Part shown: piece after piece, positions 7,418 through 15,794 of the stretch
Numbering within the stretch: position 1 is the stretch's first letter
Layout: every line of letters begins with the position of its first letter
NCBI RefSeq assembly: GCF_004145845.1
Contig: NZ_SELP01000004.1
Coordinates: 124,001 to 188,000, forward strand
DNA from: Loktanella sp. IMCC34160
GTDB lineage: Bacteria; Pseudomonadota; Alphaproteobacteria; Rhodobacterales; Rhodobacteraceae
Direction of reading: 5' to 3'
DNA length: 64,000 nucleotides
Made by a program: the position numbers and the translations under genes
Notes under the pieces: generated by a model
Database searches by the model: none
What the model saw: the letters and a program-made list of their open reading frames with translations, nothing else
What the model was told of the DNA's origin: nothing

Positions 7418-9195
7418 ACGACATTCTCCAGTTGTCCGGAACCGGGCAGGCGATCCTTGCCCTGTCGGTTGTCGGGCTCATGTTCGCCCTGTTCCTGCGG
7501 GAAGTCCTGCCGACCGAGGTGGTCGCGCTGACCGGTGTGGCGCTTTTGCTTGTCACCGGTGTCCTGCCCTACCAGATGGCCGTTGATGTGCTGGCCAACC
7601 CCGCCCCATGGACCATTGCGGCGATGTTCATCGTCATGGGCGCGCTGGTGCGCACCGGGGCGCTGGATGTGCTGACCGGGCAGGCCGAGCGATACGCGCG
7701 GACCCATCCAAAGGCCGCCATCATCGGATTAATGGCCTTTGTCATGGCGGGTTCGGCCTTCATGAACAACACGCCGGTGGTCGTCGTGATGATCCCGGTC
7801 TTCGTGACCATTTCCAAGACCATGGGCTTTGCCGCCTCGCGCCTGCTGATCCCGCTGTCCTATGGCGCGATCATGGGCGGGTCGCTGACCCTGATCGGCA
7901 CTTCGACCAACCTGCTGGTCGACGGGGTCGCGCGGGCGGGGGGGCTGCAGCCCTTCACCATCTTCGAAATCACCCCCATCGGCCTTGTCGTCTGCCTGTG
8001 GGGGATGATCTATCTGGCCACCATCGGCCGGCGGCTTCTGCCCGACCGGGACAGCATGGCCAACCTTCTGTCCGACAAGTCCAAGATGCGGTTCTTTACC
8101 GAGGCCGTGATCCCCCCCGACAGCAACCTGATCGGGCGCGAGGTTCTGGGCGTGCAACTGTTCAAGCGTCCCGGTGTGCGACTGGTGGACGTGGTGCGCG
8201 GCGATGCATCGCTGCGGCGCAACCTTCAGGGGGTGTCGTTACAGGTGGGTGACCGGGTCGTGCTGCGCACCCAGATGACCGAGCTTTTGTCCCTGCAATC
8301 GAACAAGTCGCTGCGCCGGGTCGATCAGGTCAGCGCGGTGGAAACCACCACGGTCGAGGTGCTGATCACCCCCGATTGCCGGCTTGTGGGCCGCCGTCTG
8401 GGTGAAATGCGCCTGCGTCGCCGCTATGGGGTCTATGTGCTGGCCGTGCACCGGCGGGACAAGAACATCGGCCGCCAGATTGACGATCTGGTGGTGCGGG
8501 TCGGGGATACGCTGCTTCTGGAAGGGGCGGCCGAGGATATTCAGCGGCTGGCGGCGGATATGAACATGGTGGACGTGTCGCACCCATCGGCCCGCGCCTT
8601 CCGCCGGGCCCATGCGCCGATTGCGCTGGCGGCACTGGCAGGGATCGTGGTTCTGGCCGCGCTGGGCGTGGCCCCGATCCTGTTTCTGGCCGTTATTGCC
8701 GTCGCCGTGGTTCTGGCGACCCGCTGCATCGACGCGGAAGAGGCCTATGGCTATGTCGAAAGCAGCCTGCTGGTGCTGATCTTTTCCATGCTGGCCGTGG
8801 GCGCGGCCCTGCAACACACCGGCGCGGTGTCGCTGATCGTCGACGGGCTGACACCGTTGATCGGTGATTTGCCGCCTTTCATGGTGGTCTGGGCGATCTA
8901 CCTGATTACTTCGGTCCTGACCGAATTGGTGTCGAACAACGCGGTGGCCGTCGTGGTGACCCCGATTGCAATTGGGCTTGCGGGTGCGCTGGGTGTCGAT
9001 CCGCGCCCGCTGGTCGTGGCGGTGATGGTCGCGGCCTCGGCCAGTTTCGCCACGCCCATCGGCTATCAGACCAACACGCTCGTCTACGGGCCGGGGGGCT
9101 ACAAGTTCAAGGATTTCCTCAAGGTCGGGATTCCGCTGAACCTGTCGATGGGGCTCATCGTCTCTGCTGTGATCCCGCTAATCTGGCCGCTGTGA
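7414..9195 (+). CDS. SLC13/DASS-type permease with TrkA-C domains
   Basis: 593-residue inner-membrane carrier of the CitMHS/SLC13 superfamily. Membrane helices occupy about 1-210 and 400-593, each half having the family loop with paired Asn/Thr (FMNNTPVVVVMIP and LIGTSTNLLVDG; LVSNNAVAVVVTP and IGYQTNTLVYGPGGY). Between them are two soluble RCK-C/TrkA-C regulatory domains (about 210-385). Family members carry dicarboxylates or sulfate with sodium; the substrate here is unknown. It overlaps the EamA gene by four bases. A second member of the same family lies at 11195-12964 on the other strand. Confidence 0.9.
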   Translation: MNDILQLSGTGQAILALSVVGLMFALFLREVLPTEVVALTGVALLLVTGVLPYQMAVDVLANPAPWTIAAMFIVMGALVRTGALDVLTGQAERYARTHPKAAIIGLMAFVMAGSAFMNNTPVVVVMIPVFVTISKTMGFAASRLLIPLSYGAIMGGSLTLIGTSTNLLVDGVARAGGLQPFTIFEITPIGLVVCLWGMIYLATIGRRLLPDRDSMANLLSDKSKMRFFTEAVIPPDSNLIGREVLGVQLFKRPGVRLVDVVRGDASLRRNLQGVSLQVGDRVVLRTQMTELLSLQSNKSLRRVDQVSAVETTTVEVLITPDCRLVGRRLGEMRLRRRYGVYVLAVHRRDKNIGRQIDDLVVRVGDTLLLEGAAEDIQRLAADMNMVDVSHPSARAFRRAHAPIALAALAGIVVLAALGVAPILFLAVIAVAVVLATRCIDAEEAYGYVESSLLVLIFSMLAVGAALQHTGAVSLIVDGLTPLIGDLPPFMVVWAIYLITSVLTELVSNNAVAVVVTPIAIGLAGALGVDPRPLVVAVMVAASASFATPIGYQTNTLVYGPGGYKFKDFLKVGIPLNLSMGLIVSAVIPLIWPL

Positions 9196-9265
9196 TCCCG
9201 CCTTGCCGGGGCGTGGCAGGGTTGCTAGCGTCCGCCGGTCGGTACGTGGCAAAGGGGAGGTGGCA

Positions 9266-10222
9266 ATGTCCGGACATGGTTACGAAAAAGGGCGGCTGAA
9301 CCTGCCCTTCGTGGGGATCGCGACCTTTGGCAAGCGGCCCTATGTCGAGGATTGGTCAAAGATCGACGCCGACGTCGCGGTCCTTGGGGCACCCTTCGAT
9401 TTCGGCACGCAGTGGCGGTCCGGCGCACGGTTCGGCCCGCGCGGCGTGCGCGAGGCATCGACCCTGTTCAGCTTTGGCCACGCCGGGGCCTATGACCACG
9501 AAGACGACGCGACCTACCTGCCGGGTGACGTGCGGATCGTCGATATCGGGGATGCCGATATCGTCCACACCGATACGATGACGTCGCACGCCAATATCGA
9601 AACCGGAGTGCGGGCGATCCTTGCAGCGGGCGCCTTGCCGGTGGTGATCGGCGGGGACCATTCGATCAACATCCCCTGCATCAACGCCTTCGACGATCAG
9701 GGGGATATTCACGTTCTGCAGATCGACGCGCACCTCGACTTCGTCGATGAACGGCACGGGGTCCGCTATGGGCACGGCAACCCGATGCGGCGGGCCGCGG
9801 ACAAGCCCTATGTCACGGGGCTGACGCAGGTGGGCATCCGCAACGTCAGCTCGACCGCCAAGGAAGGCTATGACGACGCGCGACGGATGGGGTCGTCGAT
9901 CATCTCGGTCCGGCAGGCGCGGAAGATGGGGACCGAAGGGGTGGTCGGCCACATCCCCGAAAAGGCGCGGGTCTATATCACCATCGACATTGATGCCTTC
10001 TGCCCCTCGATCGCGCCGGGAACAGGCACGCCCAGCCATGGCGGCTTCCTCTATTACGAGGTGCTGGAAATGCTGCAGGCCGTGGCGCAGCGGCACGAGG
10101 TCGTCGGGATTGATCTGGTCGAAGTGGCTCCGGATTATGACCCCACGGGATCGACCAGCATCCTTGCGGCGCAGGTCCTGCTGAACCTTCTGGGGTTCAT
10201 CTTTCACGCAAAGGGGAAATAG
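9266..10222 (+). CDS. speB: Agmatinase-family ureohydrolase
   Basis: 318 residues from ATG 9266, selected because AAGGGGAGG precedes it; the frame is open back to 9203. All three Mn-binding signatures of arginases/agmatinases are present: GGDHS, DAHLDF and DIDAFCPSIAPGTGTPSHGG. The last motif has Ala-Phe-Cys-Pro in place of the usual Gly/Ala-Leu-Asp-Pro, so the substrate may be agmatine or another guanidino compound such as guanidinobutyrate. The reaction releases urea. The symbol is given for the family; substrate is not proven. A glutamine amidotransferase gene converges seven bases downstream. Confidence 0.8.
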   Translation: MSGHGYEKGRLNLPFVGIATFGKRPYVEDWSKIDADVAVLGAPFDFGTQWRSGARFGPRGVREASTLFSFGHAGAYDHEDDATYLPGDVRIVDIGDADIVHTDTMTSHANIETGVRAILAAGALPVVIGGDHSINIPCINAFDDQGDIHVLQIDAHLDFVDERHGVRYGHGNPMRRAADKPYVTGLTQVGIRNVSSTAKEGYDDARRMGSSIISVRQARKMGTEGVVGHIPEKARVYITIDIDAFCPSIAPGTGTPSHGGFLYYEVLEMLQAVAQRHEVVGIDLVEVAPDYDPTGSTSILAAQVLLNLLGFIFHAKGK

Positions 10223-10228
10223 CGGGGG

Positions 10229-10963
10229 TCAGCCGAAGCGGGCCACGAACCGTTGCAGGATCAGTTCCGGCACGGTCACATCGGCCGCACGGCACATGGC
10301 GATCAGGTCCTCGGCAGCCTCGGGCGGGAAATAGCCCTTGTTGCGGTAGATGCGGATGCGGGTCTCAAACCCGGCCGCGTCCGCCTCGGGGTGGAACTGC
10401 GTGGCATAGACGTTCTGACCATAGCGGATCATCTGGAACGGGCAGGCGTCGGAATGCAGCAGATGGGCGCAGCCTTCGGGCAGGGTCTGCGCCGCTTCCT
10501 TGTGGCCGACAAAGGCGTCAAAGCGGTCGGGCAGGCCGGACAGCAGCGGATCGGTGCGGCCCGCGTCGGTCAGTTCGCAGGTGGTCGTGCCGACGGGTTC
10601 ACCATAGCGGGCCTTCGATACCTCGGCCCCAAGATGGTGGGTCAGGATGCCGATCCCATAGCAGCAGCCCATGAAGGGCATGTCTCGGGCGGTGATCTCG
10701 GGCATGAGCGACAGGCAGGCGGCCTCAATCCGGGCCTCGGTCGGGTCCTTGTCCTCGGGCGCGTCAGAGACGCAGCCGGGGCCGCCGCCGACAATGACGC
10801 CGGCATAGGCGTCAAGGGACAGGTCCGCGGGCAGATCCTGCTGATCCAGCCGGATACGATGGGTGCGGTCCGCCGTCAGCCGGCCCTTGGCAAGGATGGC
10901 TGCGAATTCATCGTCGGCGGCCTCGGTTTCCGGGCGCAGCTGCAGGATCAGGAACGGTTTCAT
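10229..10963 (-). CDS. Class I glutamine amidotransferase (GMP synthase-like)
   Basis: 244 residues starting at MKPFLILQLRPE; ten in-frame residues upstream are unlikely to be translated. It is a stand-alone GATase1 domain: nucleophile Cys in MPFMGCCYGIGIL (the elbow reads GCCYG) and the His/Glu pair in ATQFHPEADA. Such single-domain proteins hydrolyse glutamine or gamma-glutamyl compounds; the acceptor partner is not in this window. It lies next to an agmatinase-family gene, which would fit a polyamine or gamma-glutamyl pathway, but the genes are convergent, so this is weak inference. Confidence 0.8.
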   Translation of the reverse strand: MKPFLILQLRPETEAADDEFAAILAKGRLTADRTHRIRLDQQDLPADLSLDAYAGVIVGGGPGCVSDAPEDKDPTEARIEAACLSLMPEITARDMPFMGCCYGIGILTHHLGAEVSKARYGEPVGTTTCELTDAGRTDPLLSGLPDRFDAFVGHKEAAQTLPEGCAHLLHSDACPFQMIRYGQNVYATQFHPEADAAGFETRIRIYRNKGYFPPEAAEDLIAMCRAADVTVPELILQRFVARFG

Positions 10964-11005
10964 GCCTGTCCCGATAGCCAAAACCCCGGCCAAGGGGAAG
11001 GGGGC

Positions 11006-11189
11006 GGTGGGTCAAGACCCACCTTACACGGCAGGGGGCGCTGCCCCCTCGGCCCGCCGGGCCTCACCCCCGAAGTATTTTTGGCAAAATGAGAGTCCAT
11101 TCTTCTTTGGGTCTCAAATATCCTCGGGGGGCCATGAATCATTTGGTGGGGGGCGACGCGCCCCCGGGTAAAGTGGGTCTTGACCCACC
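11006..11189. repeat. Intergenic palindromic repeat block, copy 2
   Basis: Same layout as copy 1: palindrome GGTGGGTCAAGACCCACC at 11006-11023 with TTAC on its inner side, and the oppositely oriented AGTGGGTCTTGACCCACC at 11172-11189. The right half, read on the minus strand (CACC-TTAC-CGGGGGCG hairpin-GATTCATGG-CCGAGGATATTTGAGACCCAAAGAAG), closely matches the left half of copy 1. It fills the gap between the amidotransferase and the second SLC13 permease. Confidence 0.8.
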
Positions 11190-11194
11190 ACCCC

Positions 11195-12964
11195 CTACAG
11201 CGGCCAGAACAGCAGGATCGTCGGGATCGACACCGCGATCACGATCAGTTCCAACGGCAGACCCATTTGCCAATAATCCCCGAACCGGTAACCGCCGGGC
11301 CCAAGGATCAGCGTGTTGTTCTTGTGCCCGATCGGCGTGAGGAACGCGCAAGAGGCCGCGACGGCCACCGCCATCAGGAACGGATCGGGTGATACCCCCA
11401 GCGTCTGCGCCATCTGGATCCCCACCGGGGCCGCGACGATGGTTGTCGCCGTGTTGTTCAGCACATCCGACAGCGACATCGTCACCACCATCAGAACCGT
11501 CAGCACGGCCCAGGCGGGCCATCCCGCTGTCAGCCCGGTCAGCGTTCCGGCGATGAGTTCGGTGCCGCCCGAGGTTTCCAGCGCCGCGCCCAGCGGGATC
11601 ATCGACCCCAGCAAGACCACCACCGGCCATTCGATGTGGTCGTAGATGTTCCTGAGCGGCAGAATGCCCGTGAGCACGAAGGCCACGACCACAATCCCCA
11701 GCGCGACCGGCAGGTAAACCAGCCCGAGCGAGGCCGCGAGAACCGCCGCCCCGAACAGCCCGATTGCCAGCCAGACCTTGCGATCGGCGGTGACGGACAG
11801 GCCCCGGTCAGCCAGCGCCAGGCATCCCAGCCAGTCGATCACATCCGCCGCCGCTTCCTTTGGGACCAGCAGCAGAAGGATATCGCCGGCCTGCACCTCG
11901 GTCTTGCGGATCCGGCTGCGGATCGGTTTGCCGCGCCGCGACAGGCCCAGAAGGATCGCCCGCTGCCGCCACGCCAGACCGATGGTTTGCGCGGTCTTCC
12001 CCGTGATCCGCGATTCCGGCGTCGCCACGGCCTCGACGATCACCATATCGGCGCCTGCGGCATCGACCGTCGCCTCGGCAAGGTCCAGTTTCTGCGCGAC
12101 CCGGAATTCATCCAGCGTATCGGGCGCCGCCTCGATCACCAGATGATCGCCGGGGCGGATCGTGGCGTTCCGAGCCCGGCCCGGCAGGCGCTTGCCCTCG
12201 CGGATCAGCCCGAGAAGCGCGACATCTGCGGCCTCGGCCAGATCGTCCAGATCCCGAACCCGCTGGCCGGTCAGGGGCGATCCTTCGGGAACGGCCAGTT
12301 CTGACAGGTATTCGGCGTAGTCCCGCAGTGGGTCGCCTTCCAGCCCCGCGCCGTCCTTTTGCGGGATCAGGCGCCAGCCGATCAGCGCGACAAAGGCCAG
12401 CCCGGCAATCGCCACAATCCCGCCCACGGGCGCGAAATCGAACATGGCGAATGGCGTGCCCAAAGCCTCGCCCCGGATCGACGCGATGATGATGTTCGGC
12501 GGCGTGCCGATCAGCGTGACCATCCCGCCAAGGATCGTCGCGAAGGACAGCGGCATCAATGTCACCCCCGCGGCCCGTCCGGCCTTGCGCGCGGTGGCGA
12601 TATCGACCGGCATCAGCAGCGCCAGCGCGGCCACGTTGTTCATGAAGGCCGACAAGACGCCGCCGACAGCCCCCATGATCGCGATATGGGTGCCCAGTTT
12701 GCGGCTGCTGTCCACCAGCGTCCGGGTAATCAGCATCACCGCGCCGGACCGCACCAACCCGGCCGAGACCACCAGCACCAGCGCCACGACCAGCGTCGCC
12801 GGGTGCCCGAACCCGCTGAACGCGTCCTTGGTCGGGACCACCCCCAGAACGACCCCGGCCATCAGGGCCGAGAAGGCAACTAGATCATAGCGGTATCGCC
12901 CCCAAAGAAGCAGGGCAAAGACAAGTCCAAAGAGCGAAAACAGGATGATCTGGTGTTGGGTCAT
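11195..12964 (-). CDS. SLC13/DASS-type permease with TrkA-C domains (second paralogue)
   Basis: 589 residues from ATG 12964 (MTQHQIILFSLFGL); an upstream TTG in frame was not chosen. Architecture equals the paralogue at 7414-9195: N-terminal membrane bundle with FMNNVAALALLMPV and LIGTPPNIIIASI, two central RCK-C/TrkA-C domains (about 200-370), and a C-terminal bundle with LNNTATTIVAAPVG and IGHKNNTLILGPGGY. The Asn-Thr-Leu loop before GPGGY is shared with the first copy. Substrate unknown; a sodium-coupled anion (dicarboxylate, sulfate) is usual for the family. Confidence 0.88.
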   Translation of the reverse strand: MTQHQIILFSLFGLVFALLLWGRYRYDLVAFSALMAGVVLGVVPTKDAFSGFGHPATLVVALVLVVSAGLVRSGAVMLITRTLVDSSRKLGTHIAIMGAVGGVLSAFMNNVAALALLMPVDIATARKAGRAAGVTLMPLSFATILGGMVTLIGTPPNIIIASIRGEALGTPFAMFDFAPVGGIVAIAGLAFVALIGWRLIPQKDGAGLEGDPLRDYAEYLSELAVPEGSPLTGQRVRDLDDLAEAADVALLGLIREGKRLPGRARNATIRPGDHLVIEAAPDTLDEFRVAQKLDLAEATVDAAGADMVIVEAVATPESRITGKTAQTIGLAWRQRAILLGLSRRGKPIRSRIRKTEVQAGDILLLLVPKEAAADVIDWLGCLALADRGLSVTADRKVWLAIGLFGAAVLAASLGLVYLPVALGIVVVAFVLTGILPLRNIYDHIEWPVVVLLGSMIPLGAALETSGGTELIAGTLTGLTAGWPAWAVLTVLMVVTMSLSDVLNNTATTIVAAPVGIQMAQTLGVSPDPFLMAVAVAASCAFLTPIGHKNNTLILGPGGYRFGDYWQMGLPLELIVIAVSIPTILLFWPL

Positions 12965-13115
12965 GGCCCAAACCTGCCGGAAATCCGCATCCGATGCCAC
13001 GGGGAAAACGGGGTGCGCCGTTTCCAAGGCGGCGGGAATCCCCTATCCCGGGCACACGTTCCGGGTGTAGCCTTGTCAAATTAGCAAAGATTCATTTTCG
13101 GACGGAGGAAACACC

Positions 13116-13559
13116 ATGACCCAATTCGTGCGTTGGGTGCCCTACCAATTCGGGCAGAATGCCGTGAACGCGGGCTTCATATCTCACAACGGCTCGGCGC
13201 TTTGGATATTCGACCTGACCCAGACCTATCGCCCCGGTGGGCGCATCCAGAACGGTGCGGTCCTGATTGCCTATGATCTGGACCAGACCGCGATTACCAA
13301 TATCACCACGGTCATGCAGATCGATTTTGAAAACGAAGCTTTCGAGGGCGAGGGCAAGCATCCCCAACATGTAATCTGTAAGGCGAACGAGCCCGGCGCG
13401 CGCGGCGTCGGCATTGGGCGCCAAAAGACGACGAACTACCATGTGACCGCGCGCTTTGCGACGAAACGGGAAGTCGCCAAGGCGTTGAGTGTTCCGGGGG
13501 TGAAGGTCAGCGAAAGGGAGGTCGACAACAAGTATCGACCGCCGGGCGGCTGGCCATAG
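13116..13559 (+). CDS. Hypothetical protein
   Basis: 147 residues preceded by a good GGAGG ribosome-binding site, so it is probably real. No family is recognised. There is no signal peptide or membrane segment. The N-terminal two thirds alternates beta-like stretches rich in Gln, Thr and aromatic residues (VRWVPYQFGQNAVNAGF, ALWIFDLTQTYRPGG, AVLIAYDLDQTAITN), and the C-terminal part is basic with a proline-rich tail ending GGWP. It is divergent from the permease gene upstream and convergent with the UbiK-like gene downstream. Confidence 0.6.
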   Translation: MTQFVRWVPYQFGQNAVNAGFISHNGSALWIFDLTQTYRPGGRIQNGAVLIAYDLDQTAITNITTVMQIDFENEAFEGEGKHPQHVICKANEPGARGVGIGRQKTTNYHVTARFATKREVAKALSVPGVKVSEREVDNKYRPPGGWP

Positions 13560-13575
13560 GCCCCAGCCGCGTCTG

Positions 13576-13821
13576 TCAGCCGGACTTGGCTTCCAGCGCC
13601 TCGATCCGGGCCTTGAGGGCCTCGTTTTCTTCACGGGCTTTCTGGGCCATGGCGCGGACCGCGTCGAATTCCTCGCGGGTCACGAAATCGCGGTCGGCAA
13701 GCCAGCGGTCCAGCAGGGACTTCATGGCCGTTTCCGCCTCGGTCTTGGCGCCCTGGGCCACGCCCATGGCGTTGGTCATCAACTGGCCGATATCGTCCAT
13801 GATCTTGTTGCGGGTCTGCAT
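13576..13821 (-). CDS. UbiK-like accessory factor (BMFP domain)
   Basis: 81 residues from the ATG at 13821, giving MQTRNKIMDDIGQLMTNAMG. The pattern is that of the BMFP/UbiK (YqiC) family: an amphipathic N-terminal helix that binds membranes, a middle MKSLLDRWLADRDFVTREEFDAVRAMA segment seen across the family, and a C-terminal trimeric coiled coil (ALKARIEALEAK). UbiK assists ubiquinone biosynthesis by the Ubi complex in proteobacteria. The frame is open further upstream but the extension has no family similarity. Confidence 0.85.
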   Translation of the reverse strand: MQTRNKIMDDIGQLMTNAMGVAQGAKTEAETAMKSLLDRWLADRDFVTREEFDAVRAMAQKAREENEALKARIEALEAKSG

Positions 13822-13994
13822 CGGGTCTCTCCGTGGCTTTGTCTGCTCTATATGGGGTGGAATGCGTAGGTTCACAACCGCGGAACCGGGCCAGACCGCC
13901 AACCCGGGTTCAGGATGCCCATCCATTGGCTATGTTGGCAGGGCTTGGATGCCCTGCATCGCGGGTGGCACAAGAGGGGCTTACAAGGCATAAA

Positions 13995-14008
13995 CATATT
14001 TGAATATG
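13995..14008. promoter_or_regulatory. Candidate operator upstream of soxB
   Basis: CATATT-TG-AATATG is a perfect 6+6 dyad with a 2-base centre in an otherwise GC-rich area, 31 bases before the soxB start codon. AT-rich dyads of this sort are the usual binding sites of small ArsR-family winged-helix regulators, which control many sulfur-oxidation genes. The link to such a regulator is inference; none is encoded in the window. Confidence 0.4.
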
Positions 14009-14038
14009 ATGTGGGAAACGAATCGGGGAGGACCAGAC

Positions 14039-15736
14039 GTGCCCATTACCAGACGGGATTTCATTCAATACGGCATGAACGCCACCTTGACGCTTGGCGC
14101 GGCCGGACTTGCCGGCAACCCGACGCGGGCGCTGGCCCAGCAGAAACTGACGCAGGATGACCTGCTGAAGTTCGACGCCAAGGGGCAGGTGACGCTGCTG
14201 CACTTCACCGATGTGCACGCCCAATTGGCCCCGGTTTACTTCCGCCCGCCGGACACCAACATTGGCGTGGGCGACTATGCCGGTATCCCACCGCATCTGG
14301 TGGGAGAGGAGTTCATGCGCCATTTCGGAATCGAACGGGGCAGCCCGCTGGCCTATGCGCATACATTTGTCGATTACGTCGACCTTGCCCGTACCTATGG
14401 CCGGCTGGGCGGGCTGGACCGCACCGCGACGCTGGTCAAGGCGATCCGCGCCGACCGGGGCGACGACAAGGTTCTGTTCCTTGACGGTGGCGACACCTGG
14501 CAGGGCTCCTACACCTCGCTCAAGACCAATGGCGAGGACATGGTCGAATGCATGAAGCTGCTGAAGCCCGACGCGATGACCGGCCACTGGGAATTCACCT
14601 TTGGCACCGATCGGTTCCTCGAACTGACCGAAAGCATGGGATACCCCTTCCTTGCGTCCAACATCTTCGACGTGGAATGGGACGAACCCGCCTTTGAGAA
14701 CACTGCCTTCTTCGAAAAGGGCGGGGTGAACGTGGCGGTGATCGGGCAGGCCATGCCCTATACCCCCATCGCGAACCCGCGCTGGATGTTCCCCGAATAC
14801 AGCTTCGGCATCCGTCCCGAGGTGCTTCAGGAAAACGTGGACGCCGCCCGCGCCGCTGGGGCCGAGGTCGTGGTGCTGCTGTCGCATGACGGGTTCGACG
14901 TGGACCGCAAACTGGCCACCGTCGTGTCCGGTATCGACGTGATCCTGACCGGCCACACCCACGACGCCATCCCGCAGGCGGTCGAGGTGAACGGGACGAT
15001 CATCCTGTCCTCGGGCAGCCACGGCAAATATCTGGGCCGTGTCGATCTTGAGGTGCAGGATGGCAAGGTCGTCGGCTACAGCTCCAACCTGATCCCGGTC
15101 TTCTCGGATGTGATCACGCCCGATCCGGAAATGGCCGCCAAGATCGCCGAATACCGCGATCCGCACGCCGCCGAACTGAACCGCGTTCTGGGCAAGACCG
15201 AAACGCTGCTGTATCGGCGCGGCAACTTCAACGGCACTTGGGATGATCTGATCTGTCAGGGTATCCGCGAACAGCGCGACGTTCAGATTGCTCTGTCGCC
15301 GGGCTTCCGCTGGGGCACGACCCTGCTGCCGGGGCAGGACATCACGGTGGATGATCTCTATACCGAAACCTCGATGAGCTACCCGGCGGTCTACCGGACG
15401 GAAATGTCGGGCGAACAGCTCAAGGTCATCCTTGAAGATGTCTGTGACAACCTGTTCAACAAGGACCCGTTCTATCAGCAGGGCGGCGACATGGTTCGCG
15501 TCGGCGGCATGCGCTACACCTGCCACGTCAACAACGACGCCGGGAACCGGATCGCTGACATGCTGCTGGACGACGGCACCCCGATCGAGGCCGACAAGAC
15601 CTACACCGTCGGTGGTTGGGCGTCCGTCAACGAAGGCACCGAAGGTCCGGCCATCTACGACCTGATGGAGGATTACATCACCTCCAAGGGCGTGGTGAAC
15701 GTGCCGGACGAACGGACCGTCAAGATCGAACTATAA
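14039..15736 (+). CDS. soxB: Thiosulfohydrolase SoxB
   Basis: 565 residues from the GTG at 14039, chosen because GGGAGGA lies just upstream and the protein then begins with a twin-arginine signal (MPITRRDFIQ, hydrophobic stretch, ALAQ cut near residue 34). SoxB is the dinuclear-Mn periplasmic enzyme that releases sulfate from SoxYZ-bound thiosulfate. Calcineurin-like motifs are present: DVHAQLAPVYFRPPD near residue 58, LDGGDTWQGS, and GHWEFTFG, where Trp replaces the Asn of GNHE as in authentic SoxB, plus GHTHD. The C-terminal 5'-nucleotidase domain includes GFRWGTTLLPGQ. No soxXYZACD gene is adjacent. Confidence 0.93.
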   Translation: MPITRRDFIQYGMNATLTLGAAGLAGNPTRALAQQKLTQDDLLKFDAKGQVTLLHFTDVHAQLAPVYFRPPDTNIGVGDYAGIPPHLVGEEFMRHFGIERGSPLAYAHTFVDYVDLARTYGRLGGLDRTATLVKAIRADRGDDKVLFLDGGDTWQGSYTSLKTNGEDMVECMKLLKPDAMTGHWEFTFGTDRFLELTESMGYPFLASNIFDVEWDEPAFENTAFFEKGGVNVAVIGQAMPYTPIANPRWMFPEYSFGIRPEVLQENVDAARAAGAEVVVLLSHDGFDVDRKLATVVSGIDVILTGHTHDAIPQAVEVNGTIILSSGSHGKYLGRVDLEVQDGKVVGYSSNLIPVFSDVITPDPEMAAKIAEYRDPHAAELNRVLGKTETLLYRRGNFNGTWDDLICQGIREQRDVQIALSPGFRWGTTLLPGQDITVDDLYTETSMSYPAVYRTEMSGEQLKVILEDVCDNLFNKDPFYQQGGDMVRVGGMRYTCHVNNDAGNRIADMLLDDGTPIEADKTYTVGGWASVNEGTEGPAIYDLMEDYITSKGVVNVPDERTVKIEL

Positions 15737-15760
15737 CGGGGGGCCTCCCTGCACCCGTCG

Positions 15761-15791
15761 CGCGCCTCCCGTCACCGGGGGGCGCGTTTTT
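15761..15791 (+). terminator. Intrinsic terminator after soxB
   Basis: CGCGCCTCCC (15761-15770) pairs with GGGGGGCGCG (15777-15786) with one G-T wobble, followed by five T. It lies 24 bases after the soxB stop and immediately precedes the convergent chrA stop. Confidence 0.85.
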
Positions 15792-15794
15792 CGT

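Noticed and set aside
13910-15526. A 538-codon frame antisense to soxB
   Set aside because: soxB has a proper start, Tat signal and all motifs; the antisense frame has none.
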